A stretch of 64,000 nucleotides of DNA from assembly GCF_003149535.1 (NCBI RefSeq), contig NZ_QGDB01000004.1:126501-190500 (forward strand), read 5' to 3'. The notes beneath the pieces are model-generated. The model was given only the letters and a program-made list of their open reading frames with translations, was not told where the DNA came from and did not search any database. Each line of letters begins with the position of its first letter. Positions within the stretch are counted from its first letter, which is position 1. The translations under genes and the position numbers were made by a program. Shown here piece by piece: positions 53,637 to 63,426 of this stretch. The stretch comes from Falsochrobactrum shanghaiense (GTDB lineage Bacteria > Pseudomonadota > Alphaproteobacteria > Rhizobiales > Rhizobiaceae).

Positions 53637-54029
53637 ATGTCAACCATAACCCCACAGACCAATGGAGCGGTGACGCTCCTCTCCCGCATTCTGCTCTCGA
53701 TCCTGTTCATCCCCGCCGGCTATGCCAAGCTGGTGGCGCTGGGCGGCACTTCCGAATATTTTGCCAGCATCGGGCTTCCCATGCCCTATGTGACGGCAAT
53801 TATCGTCGCCCTGCTTGAATTTGTCGGCGGCATTGCCGTACTGGTCGGCTTTCAGACCCGTATCGCAGCCGTTCTTCTCGGCCTGTTCACCATCGGCGCG
53901 GCCATGATCGGTCATATGATCCCGTTCGACCAGACCGGCTTCCTCAAGAACCTTGCTGTTGCTGGCGGCTTCTTCGTGCTTGCCCTGCATGGCGCGGGCT
54001 CGCTCTCGGTCGACGCCAAGCGCGGCTGA
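53637..54029 (+). CDS. DoxX-family membrane protein
   Basis: 130 residues from ATG 53637 (GGAG upstream). Four membrane segments with the DoxX blocks ILLSILFIPAGYAKL and LEFVGGIAVLVGFQTRIAA, and ending GGFFVLALHGAGSLSVDAK. Small redox-linked membrane protein of unknown partner. Confidence 0.9.
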   Translation: MSTITPQTNGAVTLLSRILLSILFIPAGYAKLVALGGTSEYFASIGLPMPYVTAIIVALLEFVGGIAVLVGFQTRIAAVLLGLFTIGAAMIGHMIPFDQTGFLKNLAVAGGFFVLALHGAGSLSVDAKRG

Positions 54030-54047
54030 TCATAGCCTGTAGAAAAG

Positions 54048-54087
54048 AAAAAAGCCGCGCTCCATAATAGGGGACGCGGCTTTTTTT
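54048..54087. terminator. Bidirectional terminator between doxX-like gene and hisG
   Basis: AAAAAGCCGCG, a 15-base loop, CGCGGCTTTTTTT. Confidence 0.88.
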
Positions 54088-54103
54088 ATAAGCTTGCGAT
54101 GAA

Positions 54104-54799
54104 TCAGGCTTTCAGCCCCGCATGAACGCGTTCGATGATTTCGCGCACACGCACATCGACCCGGCTGCCGCGCGCCGAAACCAGACAGGCCTGCGAGCGC
54201 AGAATAACACCATCTTCAAGTACCTTGAGGCGGTTGGCTTTCAGGGTCGAGCCGGTCGAGGTAATATCGACGATCATATCGGCGGAACCCGCAGCCGGAG
54301 CGCCTTCAGTCGCGCCCAGACTCTCGACGATGCGATAGACCTGAATTCCGTGTTTTTGCGAGAAGAATTGCTGCGTCAGCCGCCAGTATTTGGTGGCAAT
54401 GCGCAGGCGACGGCCATGGCGCTGGCGAAAATCAGCCGCAACATCATCGAGGTCCGCCATGGTGATGACATCGTGCCAGACTTCCGGCACGGCTACGACT
54501 ACATCGGCATGGCCGAAGCCCAGTTGCGCTTCGATTGCAACGCGCTCATCGGCACGCGACAGGGTTTCGCGCACCAGATCTTCGCCGGTCACGCCAAGAT
54601 CGACGCTGCCATAACCCAGTTCGCGCGCGATTTCCGAAGCTGACAGGAACAATATGTCAAGATCGGGTTCGCCCTCGATCCGGGCGCGATAATTACGCTC
54701 GTCATCGGGCAAAATGACCTTGTATCCGGCCTTTTCCAAAACGGCGAGCGTCTGCGCCTTCAGCCGCCCTTTCGAGGGCAGCGCCAGTGTCACACTCAT
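54104..54799 (-). CDS. hisG: ATP phosphoribosyltransferase, short form
   Basis: 231 residues, the short form without a regulatory domain. [39 protein letters not shown] and [20 protein letters not shown] (PRPP site). Needs HisZ, whose gene overlaps its start by four bases. First step of histidine synthesis. Confidence 0.97.
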   Translation of the reverse strand: MSVTLALPSKGRLKAQTLAVLEKAGYKVILPDDERNYRARIEGEPDLDILFLSASEIARELGYGSVDLGVTGEDLVRETLSRADERVAIEAQLGFGHADVVVAVPEVWHDVITMADLDDVAADFRQRHGRRLRIATKYWRLTQQFFSQKHGIQVYRIVESLGATEGAPAAGSADMIVDITSTGSTLKANRLKVLEDGVILRSQACLVSARGSRVDVRVREIIERVHAGLKA

Positions 54800-55926
54800 G
54801 ATGGATCTCCTGCCAGCGCAGCAAGCCGGTCGAGCCAGATTGAAAAACCCACACCGGGAATATTTTCGGCGGCGCCCAGCATGGTCAGCAGCCGATCATA
54901 ACGACCGCCACCTGCCAGAACCGTCTCGCTCCCGTCGCCTGCCCGCCGGATTTCATAGACCAGGCCGGTGTAATAATCGAGCGGACGGCCAAAAGATGCC
55001 TTGTAGGTAACATCCTCGATGGCAATGCCCGACGCTGCCATAGCATCCACGCGGGTCTCGAATTTCTGCAAGACAGCGCCCAGATCCAGCGCATTATCCG
55101 CCGCAAAAGCCCGCATCGTGATGGAGGCTGTATCGAGCGTCACCCGGATGGCGAGAAAGCGTTTGAGCGCATCAAGCGCTGCGGTTGGAAAGCGCGCAGC
55201 CGCCAGCTTTTCTTTTTCGATCAGGCGATGGGCGATTTCCGCAGGCGTACGCCCGGCACCGGGCGAAATACCGGAAGCCAGCATTTCCGCCTCCAGCACA
55301 TGCCCCAGCGCCACCGCATCCCCCGCCGCGACATGCGAAGCAAGAGCTTCCGGCAACGGGCTGCTGCGTTGTTCACCGGTTAAATCGGCGAAGGCAGCTT
55401 CCATCGAGCGGGCATCGCCAAATGCACGCAGCAATTTTCCGCGCCATCCCTGCGGCAGGCCCAGCGCCTTGAGCACGCCGGCAAAAACCGATTGATCGCC
55501 CAGAATGATTTCAAGCTTGATGCCGGGTGTCGCCGTCTTCACGCAGGCCAGCGCATCGGCGATGGAGCGGGCGTCGGACGCGGCTTCGTCCGCCGCACCG
55601 AGATCTTCAATCCCGGCCTGAAGAAATTCCGCAGCGCCGTCACGATGCTGGCGAAACACCTCGCCAATATAGGCATAGCGCTTGGGCGTTGCCGCATTGA
55701 GCGCAATATGATTGCGACAGACCGGAATGGTGAATTCGGGCCGCAGGCAAAGACTGTCGCCATTTTCGTTTTCGGTCAGGAAGATGCGGCGGCGCAAATC
55801 CTCGCCTGCCATATCCAGAAACGGATCGGCTGGCTGGATCAGGGGAATTTGCACCAGTTTTGCTTCGCTGGCCGCAAACTGCGCGCGCAGCCTGTCAAAA
55901 AGCGGCACATTTCGTTGTCCCGTCAT
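54796..55926 (-). CDS. hisZ: ATP phosphoribosyltransferase regulatory subunit HisZ
   Basis: 376 residues from ATG 55926. HisRS-like catalytic fold with motif 2-like [32 protein letters not shown] and motif 3 GGGRYDRLL, but without the anticodon domain. Regulates short HisG. Lies between hisG and hisS on the same strand. Confidence 0.95.
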   Translation of the reverse strand: MTGQRNVPLFDRLRAQFAASEAKLVQIPLIQPADPFLDMAGEDLRRRIFLTENENGDSLCLRPEFTIPVCRNHIALNAATPKRYAYIGEVFRQHRDGAAEFLQAGIEDLGAADEAASDARSIADALACVKTATPGIKLEIILGDQSVFAGVLKALGLPQGWRGKLLRAFGDARSMEAAFADLTGEQRSSPLPEALASHVAAGDAVALGHVLEAEMLASGISPGAGRTPAEIAHRLIEKEKLAAARFPTAALDALKRFLAIRVTLDTASITMRAFAADNALDLGAVLQKFETRVDAMAASGIAIEDVTYKASFGRPLDYYTGLVYEIRRAGDGSETVLAGGGRYDRLLTMLGAAENIPGVGFSIWLDRLAALAGDPS

Positions 55927-55933
55927 GTGTCCA

Positions 55934-57442
55934 TCACTTCGCCTGTTCGGCGCGATCGAGCGCCTGAGCGTCAAGGATTGCGCGAATGGCTTCGACAAGC
56001 CCGCCTTCCGCGACGGTGATTTGCGCCGGGCGGCTTTCGCGCCACGTCACATTGTCTTCGATTTCGGCGGAAAGGCGCTTGCCTTCGATCAGATCCTTGA
56101 TCTGCACTTCGCCCGCCTCCCGCTCCTGCGAGCCCTGAATGACGACGCAGGGCGCATTGCGGCGATCGGCATATTTCATCTGCGCCTTCATGCCGGAACC
56201 GCCGACATACATTTCCGCGCGAATACCTGCCTGCCGCAGATCCGAAACCATTTTCTGATAACCGCCAAGGCTGGCTGCGTCCTTGTCCATGACCAGCACC
56301 ACGACGGGGCCGAGCGTGTCGGAAACATCCAGCTTGCCAAGATTCTTGAGCGCCGTCATCAGGCGGGAAACGCCGATGGAGAAACCCGTTGCCGGAACCG
56401 GCTCGCCGCGAAAGCGCGATACGAGACCGTCATAGCGTCCGCCGCCGCCGACCGAGCCGAACACCACCTTCTGGCCATCCTCATTGGTGACATCGAACAG
56501 CAGTTCGGCCTCGAAAACCGGCCCGGTATAATATTCCAGACCGCGCACCACCGACGGGTCGATCCTTACGCGGCCCTCATAGCCGCTTGCGTTAAACAGC
56601 GTCTGCATTTCCGCAAGCTCCGCCACGCCCTCTTCGCCCTTGGCGTTACCCGCCACAACGGCCTGCAAGTTGGCTGCGGTTTCTGCGCCCGTCGCACCGC
56701 CTGCGGCAGTGAAGGCCAGAACTTTTTCAATTGCCGTATCCGGCAATTCCGCGCCCTTGGTGAAATCGCCGCTTTCGTCGAGACGTCCCTTGCCGAGCAG
56801 GAGGCGCACGCCTTCCGGGCCGAACTTGTCGAGCTTGTCGATCGCGCGCAAGACATTGAGGCGGCTGACGGCATTGCCCTCGCCATCGAGGCCGATCGCA
56901 TCGAGCACACCGTCAAGCACCTTGCGGTTATTGACGCGGATCACGTAATCGCCGCGCTGAATGCCCAGCCGTTCCAGCGTGTCGGCCATCATCATGCACA
57001 TTTCGGCATCGGCAGAGACATTCGGCGCGCCGACCGTGTCGGCATCGAACTGCATGAACTGGCGGAAACGGCCCGGACCGGGCTTTTCATTGCGAAAGAC
57101 CCAGCCATTGCGATAGCTGCGATAGGGCTTTGGCAGGCTCTCGTAATTTTCCGCAACATAACGCGCAAGCGGCGCGGTCAGGTCGTAACGCAGCGACAGC
57201 CATTGCTCGTCATCGTCCTGAAACGAGAACACGCCTTCATTGGGGCGATCCTGATCCGGCAAGAATTTGCCCAGCGCATCCGTATATTCGATGAGCGGCG
57301 TTTCCACCGGCTCAAAGCCGTAAAGGTCATAGACTTCACGGATGGTCGCCATCATTTTTTCGGCGGCGCGCAGATCGTCCGGTACCCGATCGACAAACCC
57401 GCGCGGCAGCCGCGCTTTCATCTTGTCCGCTTTATCGGCCAT
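55934..57442 (-). CDS. hisS: Histidyl-tRNA synthetase
   Basis: 502 residues from ATG 57442, which has AGGA close upstream; an open start at 57472 has no ribosome site. Class II motifs: [38 protein letters not shown] (motif 2), [13 protein letters not shown] (motif 3) and a C-terminal anticodon domain ending about [14 protein letters not shown]. Eight bases from hisZ. Confidence 0.97.
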   Translation of the reverse strand: MADKADKMKARLPRGFVDRVPDDLRAAEKMMATIREVYDLYGFEPVETPLIEYTDALGKFLPDQDRPNEGVFSFQDDDEQWLSLRYDLTAPLARYVAENYESLPKPYRSYRNGWVFRNEKPGPGRFRQFMQFDADTVGAPNVSADAEMCMMMADTLERLGIQRGDYVIRVNNRKVLDGVLDAIGLDGEGNAVSRLNVLRAIDKLDKFGPEGVRLLLGKGRLDESGDFTKGAELPDTAIEKVLAFTAAGGATGAETAANLQAVVAGNAKGEEGVAELAEMQTLFNASGYEGRVRIDPSVVRGLEYYTGPVFEAELLFDVTNEDGQKVVFGSVGGGGRYDGLVSRFRGEPVPATGFSIGVSRLMTALKNLGKLDVSDTLGPVVVLVMDKDAASLGGYQKMVSDLRQAGIRAEMYVGGSGMKAQMKYADRRNAPCVVIQGSQEREAGEVQIKDLIEGKRLSAEIEDNVTWRESRPAQITVAEGGLVEAIRAILDAQALDRAEQAK

Positions 57443-57552
57443 TTTTCCTGCCTGATCACTGATTTTGTTCATGTTACGCCGGAAGAGTCCGGCAAATCCG
57501 TTGCCGGTTTCCTAACGCATCAAATCCGGTGCGGCAAGTGCAGCCGATGCGA

Positions 57553-58170
57553 TCAGCGTGCGGCAATGGCGACCGCAGCCCCTGCCATCATTCCCGCGCT
57601 GGTGCGGTTGGCGATACGCATGGAGCGCGGGCTGCGCAAAAGCCGCCGCGCCTGCGCTGCCAGCAGCACCCAGCCGGTATCCACCGCGGCCAGCACGGCG
57701 AACATGACCAGCAGCAACTCCGCCCAGCCGACCAGCGATACATGGGTAATATTAATGACGGTCGGCAGGATCGCCATGTAGAAAACCATGATTTTCGGAT
57801 TGCCGAGCGTCACGGCAAGCGCGCTCATGAACAGCTTGCGTGCCTCACCCGCAGGCGGAATGGCGGCTTCCGCAACCGATTCCTCGACCGGCGCAAACCA
57901 CATCTTCCATGCCAGATAGAACAGATAGGCCACACCGGCATATTTGAGCGCCAGAAAAACCATGTAAAAGCTTTGTGCGAGTGCGGCCAGACCCCAGACG
58001 GCCAGCGTCAGCCACACGGCGTCCCCCACCCACAACCCGAACATGAAGGGAAAGACGCCCTTATGGCCCCGGCTGATGACGCGCGCCACCAGCGCACCGA
58101 CATTCGGCCCCGGCGTGCCAGCCGCAACGATCAGGATACCGGCGAAAACCACAAGCGAGGTCAGTTCCAT
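57553..58170 (-). CDS. LysE/RhtB-family amino acid exporter
   Basis: 205 residues from ATG 58170. Family start GILIVAAGTPGPNVGALVAR (about 10-29), then AVWLTLAVWGLAALAQSFYM and AALAVTLGNPKIMVFYMAIL; six membrane segments. Substrate unknown. Confidence 0.93.
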   Translation of the reverse strand: MELTSLVVFAGILIVAAGTPGPNVGALVARVISRGHKGVFPFMFGLWVGDAVWLTLAVWGLAALAQSFYMVFLALKYAGVAYLFYLAWKMWFAPVEESVAEAAIPPAGEARKLFMSALAVTLGNPKIMVFYMAILPTVINITHVSLVGWAELLLVMFAVLAAVDTGWVLLAAQARRLLRSPRSMRIANRTSAGMMAGAAVAIAAR

Positions 58171-58181
58171 TATGTGCCTGT

Positions 58182-58850
58182 TCAATCATTGTCTGAAGTC
58201 AATCGGCCCGGTCTTGAAAATGACGCGCGCAATTTCTCGACATGCGCGCGGCAATGGCAACCTTCTATATGGTCGTTTACCAGCCCCATCGCCTGCATGA
58301 AAGCATAAACCGTCGTCGGCCCCACGAAAGACCAGCCGCGTTTCTTGAGGTCTTTGGAAATGCGCGTGGATATGGCGGTTTTTGGATTGGCGATGAGCGT
58401 TGGATAATCAACAAGGGCCGGGCGCTCGTCGGATCGCGGCTCAAACGACCAGAAATAGGCGGCAAGCGACCCCTTTTCATCGACCAGTTCAAGAGCGCGC
58501 GCCGCATTATTGATCACGGATTCAATCTTGCCGCGATGGCGCACAATGCCCTTGTCGGCCAGCAAACGCTCGACATCGGTTTCATCATAACGGGCGACAC
58601 GATGAAAATCGAAACCATCAAAGCCCCGGCGAAAGTTTTCACGCTTGCGCAAAATCGTCAGCCAGGAGAGGCCGGACTGGAAGCCTTCGAGACATATTTT
58701 CTCGAAAAGGCGATAATCATCAGCCACCGGCACGCCCCATTCTTCGTCGTGATAGGCGACATAGTCAGGCAGTTCGCCGGGCCAGAAACAGCGCACTGTC
58801 CCCCCCGCATCGCGGATCAATCCGGTCTTTTCCAATCCTGCATCGTTCAT
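58182..58850 (-). CDS. tag: DNA-3-methyladenine glycosylase I
   Basis: 222 residues from ATG 58850 with GGGAG upstream; the longer frame upstream is not used. CFWPGELPDYVAYHDEEWG, catalytic-pocket Glu in GFQSGLSWLTILRKRENF, and zinc ligands near GLVNDHIEGCHCR. Removes 3-methyladenine from DNA. Confidence 0.96.
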   Translation of the reverse strand: MNDAGLEKTGLIRDAGGTVRCFWPGELPDYVAYHDEEWGVPVADDYRLFEKICLEGFQSGLSWLTILRKRENFRRGFDGFDFHRVARYDETDVERLLADKGIVRHRGKIESVINNAARALELVDEKGSLAAYFWSFEPRSDERPALVDYPTLIANPKTAISTRISKDLKKRGWSFVGPTTVYAFMQAMGLVNDHIEGCHCRAHVEKLRASFSRPGRLTSDND

Positions 58851-59094
58851 TTTCGCACTCCCGGCTTCATGCAATTTTAAGCATATCGCGCAATGGCCTG
58901 CTAACCACAACTCTAATTTGCGTGCCATTACGAGCAAACCCGCATCGGCGTTTACCTTTATGATTCTATTGCTCCCCACAATATCCACATGAATTTTACA
59001 GCAGCCCTCCTGACGCAGCCTGTCAGGAGACACCACAGGCAACCGCGTCAGCGTGAACGCCAGCGCGCGCGAGAGACGGATTGGATTGGAAGCC

Positions 59095-59868
59095 ATGAAA
59101 CCACGCCATCTTCTTTTGATCGGGTCGCTTGCCGCGATTGCTGTTTCCGTTGTCAGCACCGGCATGGCATTCGCCAATGATCGTTACGCCACCCAGCCGC
59201 CGGTCAAGGTGAGCCGGCAAGCAGCAGCGCCCTGGGTGGCGCAGCTGCAAAGTCCGACAAGCCGGATCGACCCGCAGACCAGACCTGCGCTACGCCAGAA
59301 GCCTGCTACCCTGCGTCAAAAGCAGCAGCCCAGGGCGCGCTACCAGAATGTCAGCCAGCAGCGCCCGGCAGCAAATCCGGTCAAGACCGTCCGCAAGAAG
59401 CAGCTGCAAATGGACCCCGTCTATCTGCCGCAGACCGTTTCCTATAGCGGCAGGGAAAAGCCGGGCACGATCGTCATCGATACGAACAAGCGCTTTCTCT
59501 ATCTGGTGGAAGGCAACGGGCAGGCGCGCCGCTATGGCGTCGGCGTCGGCAAGCAGGGTTTTGGCTGGAAAGGCACGCAGCGCGTCAGCCGCAAGGCGGA
59601 ATGGCCCACCTGGACGCCGCCCAAAGCCATGATCGAGCGCGAACGCAAGAAGGGCCGCATCCTGCCCGCCCAGATGAAGGGCGGCGCGAACAATCCGCTG
59701 GGCGCACGCGCGCTCTATCTTGGCTCCACCCTTTACCGTATCCACGGCACCAACCAGCCCTGGACCATCGGCAAGGCAATGTCTTCCGGTTGCTTCCGCA
59801 TGCGCAACGAGGATGTCACCGATCTTTATAACCGGGTCGGCGTCGGCACCCATGTCGTGGTGCGCTGA
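59095..59868 (+). CDS. L,D-transpeptidase (YkuD family)
   Basis: 257 residues from ATG 59095. Signal peptide to about GMAFA (residue 24), a Gln/Arg/Pro-rich linker (about 45-105), then the YkuD domain with the catalytic IHGTNQPWTIGKAMSSGCFR (HxxN... SSGCFR; nucleophile Cys near 238). Makes 3-3 cross-links or anchors proteins such as Omp16/Omp25 to peptidoglycan in Brucella. Confidence 0.95.
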   Translation: MKPRHLLLIGSLAAIAVSVVSTGMAFANDRYATQPPVKVSRQAAAPWVAQLQSPTSRIDPQTRPALRQKPATLRQKQQPRARYQNVSQQRPAANPVKTVRKKQLQMDPVYLPQTVSYSGREKPGTIVIDTNKRFLYLVEGNGQARRYGVGVGKQGFGWKGTQRVSRKAEWPTWTPPKAMIERERKKGRILPAQMKGGANNPLGARALYLGSTLYRIHGTNQPWTIGKAMSSGCFRMRNEDVTDLYNRVGVGTHVVVR

Positions 59869-59892
59869 ACCTTTCATATAACTGCAATCGAC

Positions 59893-59928
59893 AGGCCGTT
59901 ATGATCGCCCGATCATAACGGCCTTTTT
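59893..59928 (+). terminator. Terminator of the L,D-transpeptidase gene
   Basis: AGGCCGTTATGATC-GCCC-GATCATAACGGCCT then TTTT; a perfect fourteen-base stem. Confidence 0.93.
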
Positions 59929-60040
59929 GATGCCGACGTCATCGAAGGGTGACAAAGCTGTCGAAAGGGCTTTTCCTTTTTTTAAGAACACCCGTATGCT
60001 GCCGAAAGAGAAGCATTCGATTCAGAGGAAAGGGTACAAG

Positions 60041-60868
60041 ATGAGCGTACCGGCGGTAAAACTTAACGATGGCAATCGCATCCCGCAGCTTGGCTACGGC
60101 GTCTGGCGGATCGACAATGACGATACCGCGGCAGCAGTCGGCGAAGCCCTGAAAATCGGCTATCGCCATATCGACACCGCCGCCATCTACGGCAATGAGG
60201 AAGCCGTCGGCAAGGCGATCCGCGAATCCGGCATTGCGCGCGGCGATATTTTCCTCACCACCAAACTCTGGAACTCTGAACAGGGTTACGATTCCACCCT
60301 CAAGGCCTTCGATGCCAGCCTGGAAAAACTGGGCACCGATTATGTCGATCTTTATCTGATCCACTGGCCGATGCCTTCCAAGGATCTGTTCATGGAAACA
60401 TGGCGGGCCTTTGCACAGATCAAGGAAAGCGGCCGGGCGAAATCCATCGGCCTGTCGAATTTCCGCACCGCCGATCTTGAGCGTATCCTCAAGGAAAGCG
60501 ACGTTGCGCCCGTAATCAACCAGATCGAACTGCATCCGCAATTCCAGCAGGATGAATTGCGGCTCTTCCACGGCAAGCACAATATCGCAACCGAAGCCTG
60601 GAGCCCACTCGGACAGGGCCAGATTCTGGAAAACGAGACGCTGAAAGCCATCGCCCGGGCGCACGGAAAATCGGTAGCTCAGGTGATCCTGCGCTGGCAT
60701 ATCGAAACCGGCAATATCGTGATTCCAAAATCCGTAACACCGGCCCGCATCAGGGAAAATTTCGAAATCTTCGATTTCCAGCTCAACGGCACGGACCACG
60801 ATGCGATCACCGAACTGGATCGCGCCGACGGACGCATCGGGCGCGATCCGACGACCGTCGCCCTGTAA
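60041..60868 (+). CDS. Aldo/keto reductase (2,5-diketo-gluconate reductase type)
   Basis: 275 residues from ATG 60041 (AGAGGAAAGG upstream). Active-site Asp in GYRHIDTAAIYGNEEAVG, Tyr in the same helix, Lys in LTTKLWNSEQGY and His in YLIHWPMPSK; C-terminal NADPH block VIPKSVTPARIRENF. Broad-range carbonyl reductase; the substrate is not fixed. Confidence 0.95.
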   Translation: MSVPAVKLNDGNRIPQLGYGVWRIDNDDTAAAVGEALKIGYRHIDTAAIYGNEEAVGKAIRESGIARGDIFLTTKLWNSEQGYDSTLKAFDASLEKLGTDYVDLYLIHWPMPSKDLFMETWRAFAQIKESGRAKSIGLSNFRTADLERILKESDVAPVINQIELHPQFQQDELRLFHGKHNIATEAWSPLGQGQILENETLKAIARAHGKSVAQVILRWHIETGNIVIPKSVTPARIRENFEIFDFQLNGTDHDAITELDRADGRIGRDPTTVAL

Positions 60869-60877
60869 TATGGCCGA

Positions 60878-62188
60878 TCAATGGCGCGTGATTGCTGACA
60901 GCGCGGCGGGCTTCGGCCCGCCATAGGCCCAGTCGATCAGCTCCACCGTATGAACGATGGGCAGGCCGGTGCCCGCCCCGATCTGCGTCATGCAGCCAAT
61001 ATTGCCGGTCGCAATCAGATCGGCCCCCGTGGCCTCGATATTCTTCACCTTGCGATCACGCAGCTTCACGGCAATGTCGGACTGCATGATATTATAAGTT
61101 CCCGCCGAGCCGCAGCATAAATGCCCCTCCAGCGGCTCGCGGACGCTAAAGCCCGCACGCGTCAGCAGGTCTTTGGGCTGGCGGACGATCTTCTGCCCAT
61201 GCTGCATGGAACAGGCCGAGTGATAGGCAACCGTCAGCGTGCCGGATTGCTGCGGTTCAGGCATTTCGATCGATGCGAGATATTCGGTCACGTCCTTGGC
61301 AAGAGCCGAAACCCGCGCCGCCTTGTCTTTATAGGCAGGGTCGAGACGCAGCATGTAACCATAATCCTTGATCGTCGTGCCGCAGCCCGATGCCGTAACG
61401 ATGATCGCATCGAGCCCGCCTGTTTCGATCTCGCGCATCCACAGATCGACATTGTGCCGTGCCTGTTCGAGCGCGCGTTCCTCATGGCCCATATGATGCA
61501 CCAGCGAACCGCAGCAGCCTTCTTTGGCGGGCATGATCACCTCGACGCCAAGACGGTTAAGCAGGCGTATCGCGGCCTCGTTGATACCGGGATTGAGAAC
61601 CGGCTGCACACAGCCATCAAGCATCGCCACCCGCCCGCGCCCTGCACTTGCAGGCGCGCTGTCGGCAGGTGGACTTTTTGCGGTGGGCAGGCGCTGCGGC
61701 GCAATGTCGAGCATTGCCGCCACCGGCTTTAACGTCTCACTCTTGCGAAACAGCGAGGCCAGCGGACGCGCAAATTTCGCCAGCGTCAAAGCCACACGAA
61801 AGCGCGCCGGATAAGGCAGAACCTGCGCCAGAATATTGCGCAGCAGCCGGTCCATGAACGGGCGCTTATAGGTTTTTTCGATATGCGCGCGCGCATGGTC
61901 GACCAGATGCATGTAATTGACGCCCGAAGGGCAGGTCGTCATGCAGGACAGGCAGGACAGACAGCGATCGACATGGCGCACCACTTCCTCGTCTGCCGGG
62001 CGGCCGTTTTCCAGCATATCCTTGATGAGATAGATACGCCCGCGCGGGCTGTCGAGCTCATTGCCGAGCGTCACATAGGTCGGACAGGTTGCGGTGCAGA
62101 AACCGCAATGCACGCATTTGCGCAGGATTTTTTCGGCTTCATTGACGCCGGGATCGCGCAATTGTTCGGCGCTGAAATTGGTTTGCAT
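60878..62188 (-). CDS. glcF: Glycolate oxidase iron-sulfur subunit
   Basis: 436 residues. Two [4Fe-4S] motifs: CVHCGFCTATCPTYV (about 26-40) and CLSCLSCMTTCPSGVNYMHL. Two CCG-type domains follow (GCCGSLVHHMGHEE and HLCCGSAGTYNI). Passes electrons from GlcD. Ends ten bases from the convergent reductase gene. Confidence 0.96.
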   Translation of the reverse strand: MQTNFSAEQLRDPGVNEAEKILRKCVHCGFCTATCPTYVTLGNELDSPRGRIYLIKDMLENGRPADEEVVRHVDRCLSCLSCMTTCPSGVNYMHLVDHARAHIEKTYKRPFMDRLLRNILAQVLPYPARFRVALTLAKFARPLASLFRKSETLKPVAAMLDIAPQRLPTAKSPPADSAPASAGRGRVAMLDGCVQPVLNPGINEAAIRLLNRLGVEVIMPAKEGCCGSLVHHMGHEERALEQARHNVDLWMREIETGGLDAIIVTASGCGTTIKDYGYMLRLDPAYKDKAARVSALAKDVTEYLASIEMPEPQQSGTLTVAYHSACSMQHGQKIVRQPKDLLTRAGFSVREPLEGHLCCGSAGTYNIMQSDIAVKLRDRKVKNIEATGADLIATGNIGCMTQIGAGTGLPIVHTVELIDWAYGGPKPAALSAITRH

Positions 62189-62191
62189 GGC

Positions 62192-63424
62192 TCACACTCC
62201 AGCCGGATATTCATACATGCGCCCCGGATTGAGAATATTTTCCGGGTCAAATTGCTGCTTGAGACGGTGCGAAAGGGCCGCGAGCGCCGGTGCTTGCGGC
62301 TCGAATATATCGGTGCTTGCCCGCACATTTTCATCGCCGCGAACCAAAGTCGCATGTCCGCCGCCATGTCTGGCGATCAATGCGCGCAGAATCTTAGCTT
62401 CCGGTGCGGCTTCCATCCGCAACCAGATCAAGCCGCCCTGCCAGTCATAATAGGCGTCCACGCCCGCATGGCGTCGAAACTCATCGACCATCCGCCATCC
62501 CGCCATAGGCGGCATCGATACGCGCCAGATCGCGCGCTGGTCGCCTTTTTTAACGAAAGGCAGCACATCGCGCACTTCCCGCCATATCTGCCGCGATTGC
62601 GCTTCATCGAGAATATCCTGCCTGACCGCGCTGCCGAAGCGTGCCTGCAATTGTGCGATGCGATGCCTGACGGAAGGCGCAAATCCTTCGATCCGCAGGA
62701 TTGTCGCTGCCTCGCCGCCCAGATTGCCATCCAGAAAACGCCAGGCCACACTTGGCGGCAGATGGGCTGCGGAAGCGACTTCCTCGCGCGATCCCATCGC
62801 CAGCGCCATGGCCCGCGCCGCCATCTCGTCATCGAGACCGCGCAAGGCCAGCGTGTTGAGCGTTTCGGCGGCGGGCAGCACCTTGAAGGTCAGTTCGGTG
62901 GCGACGCCCAGCGTCCCCCAGCTATTCGCCATGCCCTTGGAAAGATCATAGCCGGTGACATTCTTGACGACGCGCCCGCCCGATTTGAACAACTCGCCGC
63001 GCCCCGACACCACGCGCACGCCCAGCACATGATCGCGCGCAGCCCCCGCCTTGATGCGGCGTGGACCGGCGAGATTTGCCGCCAGCATACCGCCGATCGT
63101 GCCGCTCCCGCTCTCGCCTGAAAGCAGCGGGCCGTAATCCATCGGCTCGAACTGAAAGCACTGGCCATGATCGGCAAGCAGCTTTTCGATTTCTGCGAGC
63201 GGCGTTCCCGCCCTCGCCGACAAGACCAGTTCGTCCGGCTCATAAAGCGTGACGCCGGAAAGAGCGGAGAGGTCGAGCACATGGCTTGCCTCGACCGGTC
63301 GGCCTATGCCGCGCTTGGAGCCGTGACCGACGATTTCAAGCGCCTCGCCCTTGCCAAGCGCCCATTGCACCGTTTCCACGACGTCCGCTTCATCCCGCGG
63401 CTTGATTATATGTCCATTCATCAT
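62192..63424 (-). CDS. glcE: Glycolate oxidase FAD-binding subunit GlcE
   Basis: 410 residues. FAD/PCMH-domain motifs GHGSKRGIGRP and LLSGESGSGTIGGMLAANLA; the domain is smaller than GlcD. Two bases from glcD and three from glcF, so one operon. Together GlcDEF oxidise glycolate to glyoxylate. Confidence 0.94.
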   Translation of the reverse strand: MMNGHIIKPRDEADVVETVQWALGKGEALEIVGHGSKRGIGRPVEASHVLDLSALSGVTLYEPDELVLSARAGTPLAEIEKLLADHGQCFQFEPMDYGPLLSGESGSGTIGGMLAANLAGPRRIKAGAARDHVLGVRVVSGRGELFKSGGRVVKNVTGYDLSKGMANSWGTLGVATELTFKVLPAAETLNTLALRGLDDEMAARAMALAMGSREEVASAAHLPPSVAWRFLDGNLGGEAATILRIEGFAPSVRHRIAQLQARFGSAVRQDILDEAQSRQIWREVRDVLPFVKKGDQRAIWRVSMPPMAGWRMVDEFRRHAGVDAYYDWQGGLIWLRMEAAPEAKILRALIARHGGGHATLVRGDENVRASTDIFEPQAPALAALSHRLKQQFDPENILNPGRMYEYPAGV

Positions 63425-63426
63425 GA

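Noticed and set aside
55712-57781. Plus-strand frame of 689 codons
   Set aside because: It is antisense to hisZ, hisS and part of the LysE gene.
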